A stretch of DNA of 64,000 bases from Rhizomicrobium palustre (GTDB lineage Bacteria > Pseudomonadota > Alphaproteobacteria > Micropepsales > Micropepsaceae), in the NCBI RefSeq assembly GCF_011761565.1, contig NZ_JAASRM010000001.1, positions 2,108,139 through 2,172,138 on the forward strand, given 5' to 3'. The notes under the pieces were generated by a model. That model did not search any database and was not told where the DNA came from. It was given only the letters and a program-made list of their open reading frames with translations. This document shows, in pieces, positions 7,601 through 15,988 of the stretch. Each line of letters starts with the position of its first letter. Positions within the stretch are counted from its first letter, which is position 1. Both the position numbers and the translations under genes were made by a program.

Positions 7601-9364
7601 TCAGCGGCGCGCGGCTCGTGTCCGCGCTTCCCGCACAAGCCAGCTTCGCACATCGGTCTCGGGGGGCGCCGCAATGCCTCGGCCTGGGCCGGGCTGTTTC
7701 AGCTCCGATAGCGTGAAGTCCATCCGCGTGTCATAGGCGCGATCGATCTGATTGCGTAAAGGGCGTTCCGCCTCATACCAGGCCTGTTTCACCGATCCGT
7801 CTTGGCAAGTCTTCAGCTCATCGCCCTTGGCGCCCCAGCGCCGCTCGATGCAGTGATAAGGATCGAACGACATTTCGAACAGCCGCCGCCGCGCGTCCTC
7901 ATAACCGAAGCTGATCTTGGAACCGTCGCTCTTCTGATAGGTAATCGTGCAGCGTGCCGCATGCGCGTCATAGACCGCCAGCATATCGGCCGCGATATTC
8001 TTGCCTTTATAAGAGAGCTTGGTATCGCCCTTCTTCGCCATCTCCACGAAGCGGCGCGTGGTTTCATAGGTTTCCTTGAAAGCGGTTTTCAGCCGGGCAT
8101 CGCGCGAGGGGCTGGAATACATTTCCCAATCGCCTTCGGTGCCATAGATGTTGGCGGGAAGCTGATCAGGTTGCGCGCGCTTTTGAATCCCCGCCGCGAT
8201 CGCCAGATCCACCGCCGCGCCGCGATATTTCAGGTCGTCGCAGTTGGAATCCACCATGTCGCCGATTTCGCGCAAGGGATCGAAGAGCAGCGTGCCGCCT
8301 GCGAGTTGGCCGCGGACATAATCGTAATAGCCGATGCGCTCGCCATTCAGCGTGAAGCCGCCACTTGCCCAATCACGATCCTCTGCGGGGCGTTTGCCAT
8401 TGCCGAAGAACTGCTCCAGCGAATAATCCGAAATTGCCTTATTGGCGGCCATAACGATGCGCCCGCCCGTATAGCTGCCATCAGCTTGCCGGGTGGCGCC
8501 CTCCAAGATTTGCGGCCGCCAATTCTTGAAGCCCGCCCCCATGCCCGGCGAAGAGCGGACAAAGCGCACGTCATAAAACCCGCGCGTCACCGAGTAATCG
8601 GGATGGGCATCCATGTAGTGGATGCGCCCGTTACGCTCCACTTTCCACACGGTGATAAGATGGCCGTTGGGATCATAGACCACTGTGCCGGGACGGATGG
8701 ATTTGGTGGAGATGACCGGCGAATAGAAATCCTGCTGTGGGCTTTCGAGCTCTGGATGGATGCGATAGCTGGCTGAGGAAATTACATCCCGCAGGTAATC
8801 CAGCACTGCATAGCCGTTATAGCCCGCCGGAAAGAGGCGGCTGGCGACGCGGTTTCCTGCTGCCGTATAGCGCATGTCACGCGTGCGTCCACGTGGCTCC
8901 ACCTCGTTCGCGAAAGAGAAGGGCAGGCCCCGCTTCCAGGCGAAATAGAAGCGCAGGTAATAGGGCAGATCCGCGCAATCGGCGCGGAACACCAAGCCCG
9001 CCGGATCGCTGCCGCGATAAGGATTGCGTGGATCATGCAGACAGCGATTGACGTTTGTGCAGCCGCTCTCGCCAAGCTCGGCGATGAACTGGCTGTATTC
9101 CTTTTCGTCGTTCTCGCTCCAGCGCGTGGCACGGATGATGTAATTGCCGCTGGTGTAGCCCGCGCTGGCGGCGCGCAAGATATCGGCGGGGCTCGCTTCG
9201 GCTTGGGTGTTGCCGCGGTCTTCCGGCACCGCTTGGGCGCGCGCCACACGCCCATCGGGCAGCGTAATATGTACCGCCGCTCCGCTTTGCGCATCCGCGC
9301 TGTCTTGTGCTTGCGCCGCCGTCGCAACCGCGACCAGCGCGAGCACCCCTGCCCACGTCCCCAT
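7601..9364 (-). CDS. Secreted uncharacterised protein with putative Cys-His-Asp catalytic set
   Basis: 587 residues with a signal peptide (about 1-19, cleavage near AQA). I do not recognise a named family. The region 120-260 looks like a papain/NlpC-P60/transglutaminase-type fold: a Cys at the head of a helix (C130 in RADCADLPYYLRFYF), a His after a Gly in a strand pair (H235 in NGHLITVWKV), and D252 or H254 in HYMDAHPD. The second half (330-587) is charged and helical with no motif I can name. It is divergent from modB and ends close to the palindromic element at 7421. An enzyme acting on the cell wall or a protein in the periplasm is an inference only. Confidence 0.6.
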   Translation of the reverse strand: MGTWAGVLALVAVATAAQAQDSADAQSGAAVHITLPDGRVARAQAVPEDRGNTQAEASPADILRAASAGYTSGNYIIRATRWSENDEKEYSQFIAELGESGCTNVNRCLHDPRNPYRGSDPAGLVFRADCADLPYYLRFYFAWKRGLPFSFANEVEPRGRTRDMRYTAAGNRVASRLFPAGYNGYAVLDYLRDVISSASYRIHPELESPQQDFYSPVISTKSIRPGTVVYDPNGHLITVWKVERNGRIHYMDAHPDYSVTRGFYDVRFVRSSPGMGAGFKNWRPQILEGATRQADGSYTGGRIVMAANKAISDYSLEQFFGNGKRPAEDRDWASGGFTLNGERIGYYDYVRGQLAGGTLLFDPLREIGDMVDSNCDDLKYRGAAVDLAIAAGIQKRAQPDQLPANIYGTEGDWEMYSSPSRDARLKTAFKETYETTRRFVEMAKKGDTKLSYKGKNIAADMLAVYDAHAARCTITYQKSDGSKISFGYEDARRRLFEMSFDPYHCIERRWGAKGDELKTCQDGSVKQAWYEAERPLRNQIDRAYDTRMDFTLSELKQPGPGRGIAAPPETDVRSWLVREARTRAARR

Positions 9365-9454
9365 ACCAGAACGGTAGTATGCTGGAAGAAGAGGTCAAGC
9401 GAAGCTTATACGTCACCTTGGCACGCGGCTTCGGTTGCCCCTAAGCTGTGGCTT

Positions 9455-10138
9455 ATGGGTGACCTCGTGACACCGGCGGAAGCCGAAGCCTTATGGTTAT
9501 CGCTGCGGGTTTCTTCCGTCGCGATCCTCTCGGCGCTTCCGATTGCCTTTCTGACCGCGCTGCTGCTGTCCCGTCGCCGTTTCTGGGGCGCGGGTCTCGT
9601 CGAGACTGTGGTGCATTTGCCCTTGGTCCTGCCGCCCGTCGCCGTAGGTTACCTTCTTCTTGTGCTTTTCGGCGGGCGCGGGCCGGTGGGCGAATGGCTG
9701 TTCACCAACTTCCATATCCGCTTTGTTTTCAGCTGGACTGGCGCAGCGCTGGCGAGCGCGCTGATTACCTTTCCGCTGCAGGTTCGCGCCATCCGTCTGG
9801 CTTTGGAGGCCGCTGATCCTGGTCTTGCCGCCGCCGCGCGCACGCTGGGGGCTGGTGCTTTCGATCGCTTGGCGAACATCACCCTGCCGCTCGCTTTACC
9901 CGGCATCGTCTCAGGCGCGATCACGGCTTTCGCGGCGAGCCTCGGTGAATTCGGGGCGATCATCACCTTTGTCTCCAACATTCCCGGTGAGACCCAAACC
10001 TTGCCGCTCGCCATTTATGCGGCGCTTCAATCCCCCGGTGGCGAAGCGGCGGCAGCGCGGCTGTGCGGCCTCTCGATCCTGCTCGCCATCATATTCGTCA
10101 GCCTCGGCGATCTTGCCGCCAAAAGGATCTGGCGATGA
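9455..10138 (+). CDS. modB: Molybdate ABC transporter permease
   Basis: 227 residues, with membrane helices throughout and the ABC-permease EAA signature near LEAADPGLAAAARTLGAG, followed by the conserved TLPLALPGI. This is the ModB/CysT-type inner-membrane channel for molybdate or tungstate. I take the ATG at 9455, which gives the usual 220-230 residue length; the frame is open much further upstream but there overlaps the opposite-strand gene. Its TGA overlaps the modC ATG by 4 bases, so translation is coupled. No modA lies next to it, which is unusual. Confidence 0.88.
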   Translation: MGDLVTPAEAEALWLSLRVSSVAILSALPIAFLTALLLSRRRFWGAGLVETVVHLPLVLPPVAVGYLLLVLFGGRGPVGEWLFTNFHIRFVFSWTGAALASALITFPLQVRAIRLALEAADPGLAAAARTLGAGAFDRLANITLPLALPGIVSGAITAFAASLGEFGAIITFVSNIPGETQTLPLAIYAALQSPGGEAAAARLCGLSILLAIIFVSLGDLAAKRIWR

Positions 10139-11196
10139 GTCTGGAGGTTTCTCTCAAACAGCGCCTGGGCGCTTTCTGTCTCGACATCGAATTTTCCACC
10201 AAGGGCCAGGTGACGGCGCTGTTCGGCCCCTCCGGTGCCGGTAAATCGAGTGTGGTGGCCGCCATCGCGGGCCTCTCCCGGCCTTCGGCGGGGCGTATCG
10301 CGGTCGGCGGGCGTGTGCTGTTCGAGGCTGGCAAAAGCTTCGTGCCGCCGGAAGCGCGCCGCATCGCGGTGGTGTTTCAGGATGCCCGCCTCTTTCCCCA
10401 TATGAGCGTGGAGGACAATCTGCGCTTCGGCTGGCGCCGCGCTGCCCAGAAAGCCGATGAGGCCGCCATCGCAGATGTGATCGCGCTTCTGGGGCTGGAG
10501 CATCTTCTTTCCCGCCGCCCGCGTGGGCTTTCCGGGGGCGAGAAAAGCCGTGTGGCGTTGGGGCGGGCTCTGCTCGCTGCACCCGATATGCTGCTTCTGG
10601 ACGAGCCTTTAGCGGCGCTGGATCAGGCCCGCCGCGAAGAGATCCTGCCCTATCTCGAAAAGCTGGCGCGCCAGATGCGTCTGCCCATGCTGCTCGTCAC
10701 CCATCAGGTGGAGGAAGTCGCCCGCCTCGCCGATGAGATCGTGGTGCTCGATCAGGGCTGCGTGGTGGCGCAAGGGCCGGTGTTTGAGCTTCTCACCGAC
10801 ATCGGCGCGGTCGCTGGCGTGCAGCCGCTGGGCGCCGTCTTTGAGGCCGCTATCGCCGCCCACCAGGCGGATGGCCTTACTCGTCTCAGCTTCGCGGGCG
10901 GCATTCTTTATGTGCCGGGCCTTTCGCAACCCACCGGTACCCGTCTGCGCGTCCGTCTTCGCGCCGAGGACATCATGCTGGCCTTAAGCGAGCCTTCCGG
11001 CATCAGCGCCAATAACGTCCTTACCTGCACGCTGGGGGATATTCGCAGCGTTGGCGATCATGCCGATGTGCAGCTTCACGCCGGCCCCACCCAGCTTGTT
11101 GCACGCATCACCGAGGCTTCGCGCGCCCGCCTCAAACTCGAAAAAGGGATGCAGGTTTACGCGGTGGTGAAAGCCGTCACGGTCGCGCGGAGCTAG
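10135..11196 (+). CDS. modC: Molybdate ABC transporter ATP-binding protein
   Basis: 353 residues. The ATPase domain shows Walker A GPSGAGKS (31-38), signature LSGGE (132-136), Walker B LLLDEP (153-158) and switch His190. The C-terminal third carries a mop/TOBE-type molybdate-binding domain, e.g. RLRAEDIMLAL and ISANNVL. It powers ModB in molybdate import for the molybdenum cofactor. The start overlaps modB. The TAG shares the CTAG at 11193-11196 with the stop of the convergent gtrA, leaving no room for a terminator between them. Confidence 0.92.
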   Translation: MSLEVSLKQRLGAFCLDIEFSTKGQVTALFGPSGAGKSSVVAAIAGLSRPSAGRIAVGGRVLFEAGKSFVPPEARRIAVVFQDARLFPHMSVEDNLRFGWRRAAQKADEAAIADVIALLGLEHLLSRRPRGLSGGEKSRVALGRALLAAPDMLLLDEPLAALDQARREEILPYLEKLARQMRLPMLLVTHQVEEVARLADEIVVLDQGCVVAQGPVFELLTDIGAVAGVQPLGAVFEAAIAAHQADGLTRLSFAGGILYVPGLSQPTGTRLRVRLRAEDIMLALSEPSGISANNVLTCTLGDIRSVGDHADVQLHAGPTQLVARITEASRARLKLEKGMQVYAVVKAVTVARS

Positions 11197-11624
11197 CCCG
11201 CGTCTTTGGCGCGGAAAACCAGCTTCTTCGACAAAGTGAAGTTGAAGGCCATGCCCACCAGTACGCCGAAGAATAGCGCCACGTAAGGCACTTTGAGCGG
11301 CCAGGGGGCAAATTCGATCAACAGCGCATAGACGGCGTAATTGGCGACTGCCCCCAAGGAGTTGGTGGCGACGAAACGGGCCCATTCGGCCAGCATGCCG
11401 CCATGGCCTGCGCTCTTATGCTCATGGAAGGTGAAGGTGCGATTGCCCCACCAGGTGAAGGTCACTGCCACGGCAAAGCCGAACAGCCAGGCGGGATGAT
11501 CGCCCAGGCCCAAAAGCGATTTGGCGATGACAAGGGCGGCTTCATTGACGAAGAAACCTGCCCCGCCCACCGCGCCAAACCGCACCAGCTTGGAGGCGGC
11601 GAATTTGTCGATCACCTGCTTCAC
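11193..11624 (-). CDS. gtrA: GtrA family membrane protein (putative lipid-linked sugar flippase)
   Basis: 143 residues with four membrane helices and the family pattern LVRFGAVGGAGFFVNEAAL at the start and FLVGMAFNFTLSKKLVF-like residues near the end. GtrA proteins are thought to flip undecaprenyl-phosphate-linked glucose across the inner membrane. It is the third gene of an operon after the GT-C and GT2 genes, 11 bases behind the GT2 stop. This gives the full set needed for periplasmic sugar transfer. Confidence 0.85.
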   Translation of the reverse strand: MKQVIDKFAASKLVRFGAVGGAGFFVNEAALVIAKSLLGLGDHPAWLFGFAVAVTFTWWGNRTFTFHEHKSAGHGGMLAEWARFVATNSLGAVANYAVYALLIEFAPWPLKVPYVALFFGVLVGMAFNFTLSKKLVFRAKDAG

Positions 11625-11635
11625 GCCTAGACCCC

Positions 11636-12601
11636 TTATGGCCGCTTCAGATCATGCGGGCCGGGCACGGCAAGATAGGCCAGCCGCTTCTGCTCCCAGC
11701 GTCCGCGCGTCACTGTATCGAGCACGAGGCCTGCCACCAGCGACAAAGAGGCGATCACCATAGTGGAGGAGACCAGCACCGCCGTCGGCAGGCGCGGCAC
11801 CAGCCCGGTTTCGAGATACTGGATCACCACCGGAATGCCCAGGATCAGCGAGAGCAAGGTGAAGAGCAGAAAAATGATGCCATAGAAGACCAGCGGGCGT
11901 TCACGCCGCGTCAGCCCGGCAATGGTCATCAGGATGCGGAAGCCGTCGCGATAGGTCGAAAGCTTCGATACCGAGCCTTCGGGGCGTTCCTTGTACTTGG
12001 TGTCGATCTCGGCCATCGGCACCAGCATGCGCACCGAATGCACGGTCAGCTCGGTCTCGATGCCAAAGCCTTCCACGGCGGTGGGGAAGCTCTTCACAAA
12101 GCGGCGCGACATGATGCGATAGCCCGAGAGCATGTCCTTAAGATGCACCTTGAAGAGAAGGCTGGTGAGACCGGTAAGGAGCTTGTTGCCGAGGACATGG
12201 CCGCGGCGATAGGCGGCCGCGCCGGTCGCCTCGCGCTTGCCTGAGACGATATCGAGCCCGTCTTCGATCAGCGTGCCGATCAGGCTGGGGGCGGCAGAAG
12301 CGTCATAGGTATCGTCGCCATCCACCAGCACGTAAACATCGGCTTCGATGTCCGCGAACATGCGGCGCACCACATTGCCCTTACCCTGGCGGGTTTCCTT
12401 GCGCACGATGGCGCCTGCTTCCCGGGCACGTGCTGTGGTGTCGTCCTTGGAATTGTTGTCGTAGACGTAGATGAGCGCATCCGGCAGCGCGGCGCGGAAA
12501 TCCTGCACCACCTGGGCGACAGTTGCCGCCTCGTTATAGCAGGGGATCAGAACCGCGATGCGCGGCTCGCTCACCAGTTTCGGCGCTGAAGCGGACACCA
12601 T
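11636..12601 (-). CDS. gtrB: GT2 polyprenyl-phosphate glycosyltransferase (GtrB/DPM1-like)
   Basis: 321 residues. An N-terminal GT-A domain begins IAVLIPCYNEAATV and has the metal-binding VDGDDTYD. Two C-terminal membrane helices follow at about 235-300. It would load a nucleotide sugar onto undecaprenyl phosphate at the inner membrane. An ATG 16 codons further upstream (12649) would overlap the previous gene by 79 bases. The ATG at 12601 has AGGGGC in front and overlaps it by only 31, so I chose it. The sugar (glucose, mannose or arabinose-like) cannot be read from the sequence. Confidence 0.85.
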   Translation of the reverse strand: MVSASAPKLVSEPRIAVLIPCYNEAATVAQVVQDFRAALPDALIYVYDNNSKDDTTARAREAGAIVRKETRQGKGNVVRRMFADIEADVYVLVDGDDTYDASAAPSLIGTLIEDGLDIVSGKREATGAAAYRRGHVLGNKLLTGLTSLLFKVHLKDMLSGYRIMSRRFVKSFPTAVEGFGIETELTVHSVRMLVPMAEIDTKYKERPEGSVSKLSTYRDGFRILMTIAGLTRRERPLVFYGIIFLLFTLLSLILGIPVVIQYLETGLVPRLPTAVLVSSTMVIASLSLVAGLVLDTVTRGRWEQKRLAYLAVPGPHDLKRP

Positions 12602-14238
12602 TGATAGGCCCCTGTCAGGTTTGTCGTGAAAATCCGGCACTTCTGCCAATCGATGGCGAGGCCGTAATCGACCACCGCCGCACTGGCGCGGCCCATATCA
12701 TAGGCGTCGGCGATCAGGAAGAGGGGCCCTTTGTGGGCCGCGACGCGGCGGCGCATTTCTTTGGTCAGGTAAGAGCCATCTTCGGGCTGCATCATCCAGC
12801 CATCGATGCGCAGCACCGGCACTTCCGGCGGCAGGCTGGGGGCGATGAAGCCTAACGGAGCGTCGCCCGTCATCACCACCATGGTCGCGGCAGGGTTGTC
12901 GAGCTTGGGCAGATCGGCCTGGATATAGGGATCGCCCAGCGGTGCGCCTTCCAGATGCTCGCTCCGCGTGAAGAGGAACGCTGCGAAGAACAGTACACCG
13001 ATGGTCACCAGGCGGACTTTTTTTGGCAAGGGCCACATCCCCACCGCCATGGCGATCAGGATCGGCGCCAGCATCTCGAATTGCAGGATATAGCGGTGGA
13101 TGGCGAACATCTTCAGCCAGAAGACATAGGTCGCCGCCACGAAGACAAAGGCGATGCGCACCGCCTTGGGCTCGAACAGGCTGTCCTTGGCGCGCTTGCG
13201 CAAGGCCCAGATCACGAGCGTCAGGATCAGCACGATGTACACGATGCCGATGCGGATATCGCCGTACGGAATGTCGTCCGCGATGCGGTAATCGATCGAG
13301 AAGCGCAAGGGATAGGTCAGCGTGTCGCGCCAATTCCATTGCAAAAAGCGCATATCGCGATAGGGCGAGGCCAGCGCCATCGGCGATTTGAAGACATCGT
13401 TGAAATAGGGAAAGAGCGGGTTGCCGGTCAGAACCTGCATCTTCCACATCCAAAAGCCGGCGCAGGAGATAAAGCCCGCCACTCCGCCGATGCCGCCCGC
13501 CACTACCCGGGTCACGACATGCTTGAGCGAGCCGCCCACCACCAGCAGCGCCGCCGCGAAGCCCATCGCGAAGGGCGCCATGGGCAGCTTCAGCCCGGCG
13601 GTGCAGCCGGTCAAAAAACCCGCCAGCGCGCACCAGCCCGCCACGGCCCACAGCTTGCCGCCCGAAAGCTCTTCGCGCCGCGTGATCAGGATGGCGAGAC
13701 CCGTCAGGGTGAAGAGGCTGAAGACGTTGTCGTAGTAGTGGGTGCCGTAAAGGGTCAGCGTCATGCCGCCGGTCATGCCGAAAAAGGCCATGGCCCCGGC
13801 TGCGAGCTGCTTGTCGGCGGTCGCCTCGACATTCGGGAAATTCAGCGCCGAGCGGGCAATGAAATACATCGGCACGATATTGGCGGCCTGGAAGAGGCCC
13901 AAGACGGCGATGGCGAACCAGGAGGTGGTGTGCACCGCCAGCCAATAGAAGGGCACGTCCGAGAGCGGGTTGTAATAGCTGCCCTGATGGGCGACCGCGA
14001 TATCGATGCTGAGGCGGTCATTGAGGAGCTGGTAGGGGATATACCAGTGATAGTTGCGGAAGTCCCAGGACGTATCTTTGCCCAGCCAGACCACATAAGA
14101 GGTCCAGATCAGAAGCGAGATACCCAGGAAAATCGACTCCTGGAGGGACAGGCCGAAGGCCCGGCCAAGGAACGCCTCGGCCCCAAAGGGTTTGGTCCCG
14201 AAAGCCCGGGTAAAGGTTAAATTCTTGAAAGACCGCAT
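12571..14238 (-). CDS. GT-C fold membrane glycosyltransferase (putative type-specific Gtr transferase)
   Basis: 555 residues with about ten membrane helices and a soluble C-terminal part from about 420. The first periplasmic loop has a D..DFRNYHWY motif (KDTSWDFRN), the place where GT-C enzymes keep catalytic acidic residues. Such enzymes take sugar from a polyprenyl-phosphate donor and add it to a surface glycan or protein in the periplasm. It is first in the operon with gtrB and gtrA, which would provide and flip the donor. A TTG one codon upstream is also possible. The acceptor is unknown; O-antigen is the usual one in gtr systems. Confidence 0.72.
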   Translation of the reverse strand: MRSFKNLTFTRAFGTKPFGAEAFLGRAFGLSLQESIFLGISLLIWTSYVVWLGKDTSWDFRNYHWYIPYQLLNDRLSIDIAVAHQGSYYNPLSDVPFYWLAVHTTSWFAIAVLGLFQAANIVPMYFIARSALNFPNVEATADKQLAAGAMAFFGMTGGMTLTLYGTHYYDNVFSLFTLTGLAILITRREELSGGKLWAVAGWCALAGFLTGCTAGLKLPMAPFAMGFAAALLVVGGSLKHVVTRVVAGGIGGVAGFISCAGFWMWKMQVLTGNPLFPYFNDVFKSPMALASPYRDMRFLQWNWRDTLTYPLRFSIDYRIADDIPYGDIRIGIVYIVLILTLVIWALRKRAKDSLFEPKAVRIAFVFVAATYVFWLKMFAIHRYILQFEMLAPILIAMAVGMWPLPKKVRLVTIGVLFFAAFLFTRSEHLEGAPLGDPYIQADLPKLDNPAATMVVMTGDAPLGFIAPSLPPEVPVLRIDGWMMQPEDGSYLTKEMRRRVAAHKGPLFLIADAYDMGRASAAVVDYGLAIDWQKCRIFTTNLTGAYQWCPLQRRNW

Positions 14239-14311
14239 CAATCAACCGCGCAAAGCCGCCAGGGAAAGCTTTTAGCGCAAATTTCGCTCCAGGAAGAGAC
14301 TTTGACCGCGC

Positions 14312-14378
14312 AGGGGGGGCGGCCGCCTAGCCCTCAGGGAGAGGTCGGCGCGAAGCGCCGGGTGAGGGGCGCCCCCTC
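14312..14378. repeat. Intergenic palindromic element
   Basis: GC-rich inverted repeat upstream of the GT-C gene. The core hairpin is CGGCGC GAA GCGCCG (14346-14360), flanked by CCCTCA/TGAGGG-type arms and by GGGGGCG/CGCCCCC at the ends. It shares the 'gagaggtcg-stem-cgggtgaggg' layout with elements near 15.7 kb and 44.5 kb. Confidence 0.6.
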
Positions 14379-14476
14379 GAATCCGAAATGCGCCATCAGC
14401 AGACGGTCGAGATGTGACACAAGATGTGCAATATGCATCTAGGCCTGTCGTAGCCCAGCACCGAGTAGCCGCAATT

Positions 14477-14683
14477 ATGGACCCCTCCGCCAAACACCAC
14501 GCCGTGGTGATCCTTCTGGCCGTATTCGCAGGTGCGGCAGTGCTATTCACAGGACTCATCGTCAGCAATCGAATTGAAGTGGAACCCTATTTTCCTAACG
14601 GCTACATGGCGACCCGTGTTATTGGGGCGGTCATCGGTCTTGTCACTTGCGCCGTCGTAATCGGCATCCTTCAATTCTGGTGA
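14477..14683 (+). CDS. Small two-helix membrane protein, unknown
   Basis: 68 residues from the ATG at 14477, with two predicted membrane helices (about 10-30 and 45-66) and a short loop containing EVEPYFPNG. An earlier in-frame ATG exists at 14414, but the added segment is not hydrophobic and does not look coding. There is no strong ribosome site. It stands alone between two minus-strand genes. I do not recognise the family. Confidence 0.4.
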   Translation: MDPSAKHHAVVILLAVFAGAAVLFTGLIVSNRIEVEPYFPNGYMATRVIGAVIGLVTCAVVIGILQFW

Positions 14684-14776
14684 AGGTCTGGGATTGAACG
14701 ACCGCTATTGGCGCAATGCGGATTTTCGATCCTTCGCCGCCAGCGTCCCCGCCTTCAGATCAACCCCCCGGCTGGT

Positions 14777-15367
14777 CTACTTCGTCTTTGGCCGCATGCA
14801 GGCTTCGTTGCCATAGGCTTCTTTGTATGTACGGTCGAAGCAGCCGAGCAGCCCGCGAAGTATTTGCGCGTTTATCGCGTTGCCCTCGCCACGGGATGAA
14901 CTGAGCTTGGTTGTTGCCGCCTCCAGGCGCCCACGTTCTTTCACCAGGAAGGCCCACGTCCCCTCGACATAGGTGTTCCAGTCGAATGGATCGTCCGGCT
15001 TCTGGGACAGGTCCTTAGCCGCAGCAATCAGCATCGCGGCTGTGCGTTCAGCCCCCGACACCGCCAGCGATTGGCCTTCATGAAACAGCACATTAATGCG
15101 CTCACCATCGCTGAGGCCGGGATGGTGCAACATGTAGTCTTCAGCGGCGGCCGCAGCTTCTCTATCGCAGCCCCGTGTATCCAGCGCGCGAAAGCTTGAT
15201 GGCAGCGCACCCTTTTGGTCGAAATCATCATACGACAGCGCTGCATTTGCCGCTTTGTCTGCCGGGGTTAGCGCGCAGGGAGGCGATGCAAATGCGGCAC
15301 CGTTGCAAAACAGTATGATCAGCGCTGTCGCAATTCGTGCGGTAAGCGTCTGTGAGACTTTTCCCAT
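14777..15367 (-). CDS. Secreted hypothetical protein
   Basis: 196 residues with a signal peptide (about 1-27, ending FAS) followed by a helical, Ala/Asp-rich body. Four cysteines remain after cleavage (in PPCAL, RGCDRE, LGCFD and EACMRP), which suggests disulfides in the periplasm. There is no catalytic motif I recognise. The overall helical layout is reminiscent of TPR-like proteins, but no clear repeat can be counted. It is a single-gene unit between repeat-containing intergenic regions. Confidence 0.55.
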   Translation of the reverse strand: MGKVSQTLTARIATALIILFCNGAAFASPPCALTPADKAANAALSYDDFDQKGALPSSFRALDTRGCDREAAAAAEDYMLHHPGLSDGERINVLFHEGQSLAVSGAERTAAMLIAAAKDLSQKPDDPFDWNTYVEGTWAFLVKERGRLEAATTKLSSSRGEGNAINAQILRGLLGCFDRTYKEAYGNEACMRPKTK

Positions 15368-15684
15368 CAGAACCCCCTGTTACCCGAACGACGATAGTCT
15401 CAGGGTTTCACCAGCGAAACATCGCTTTCTGGCGCAATTCGGACTCGCGGCTGCTGTGGTTGAGGGGCGCAACCCCTTGCCGCCGAGGGCCACGCTTCCC
15501 ATCTCTTGAAGGCTGTTTGACCGCTGTGAAGTCACATCCATGCGTCAGGCCCTCCTGACGATCCTCCGCGCACGCCCAGGGCGCCCCGCTGCTGGTTAAT
15601 TGCAAGGCGATTATCACAGCGTATCAGCCGCTTACGCCGAAAATCCCGGATTTAAATTTGAGTTTTTGATTCATACCCAACCCT

Positions 15685-15732
15685 CCCCTTGAGGGAGGGT
15701 CGAAAAACGCCGCTGCGTTTTTCGGGGAGGGG
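15685..15732 (-). repeat. Palindromic element, copy A
   Basis: On the minus strand it reads CCCCTCCCCGA, a variable core stem (GAAAAACGC / GCGTTTTTC), then TCGACCCTCCCTCAAGGGG. The flanks match copy B in the opposite orientation while the core stem differs. Confidence 0.75.
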
Positions 15733-15805
15733 TATGTCGTGGTCTAAAAGCTGTGGTGGAGAATCTCAAAAGCGTCGCGAACGACTTTGGCGCCGCCGCG
15801 ACTAA

Positions 15806-15864
15806 CCCCTCCCCGAAATTTCGCTCGCCCGAGCTCGCGCAAATTTCGACCCTCCCTCAAGGGG
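15806..15864 (+). repeat. Palindromic element, copy B
   Basis: CCCCTCCCCGA, a variable core (GAAATTTCG... / ...CAAATTTCG with CGAGCTCG-like centre), then TCGACCCTCCCTCAAGGGG. The flanks equal those of copy A, inverted, about 75 bases away. Confidence 0.75.
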
Positions 15865-15988
15865 TGGGTGGGGGCAGGGGGCTCCCCCCTCCTTTATCGT
15901 CCAAACACGACAATCAATGATCAAGCGCTCGCGGTTTGGCGTGTGCCATCCGCTAGATTTAGCCTCGTCGTCTGAAGCCTAGGCCCGC

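Larger units (their letters stand above)
15368..15988. other. 620-base intergenic region rich in palindromic repeats
   Basis: No supportable gene. It contains two inverted copies of one palindromic element (15685-15732 and 15806-15864), listed separately. The left part (15430-15640) has no structure I can name. Confidence 0.6.

Noticed and set aside
9035..9454. A 140-residue N-terminal extension of modB
   Set aside because: The frame is open, but the translation has no membrane or domain signal and lies over the 5' end of the opposite-strand gene. The ATG at 9455 gives the standard ModB length.
12955..14220. 421-codon open frame opposite the GT-C gene
   Set aside because: Arg/Gln/His-rich translation without domains; the membrane glycosyltransferase on the other strand is convincing.
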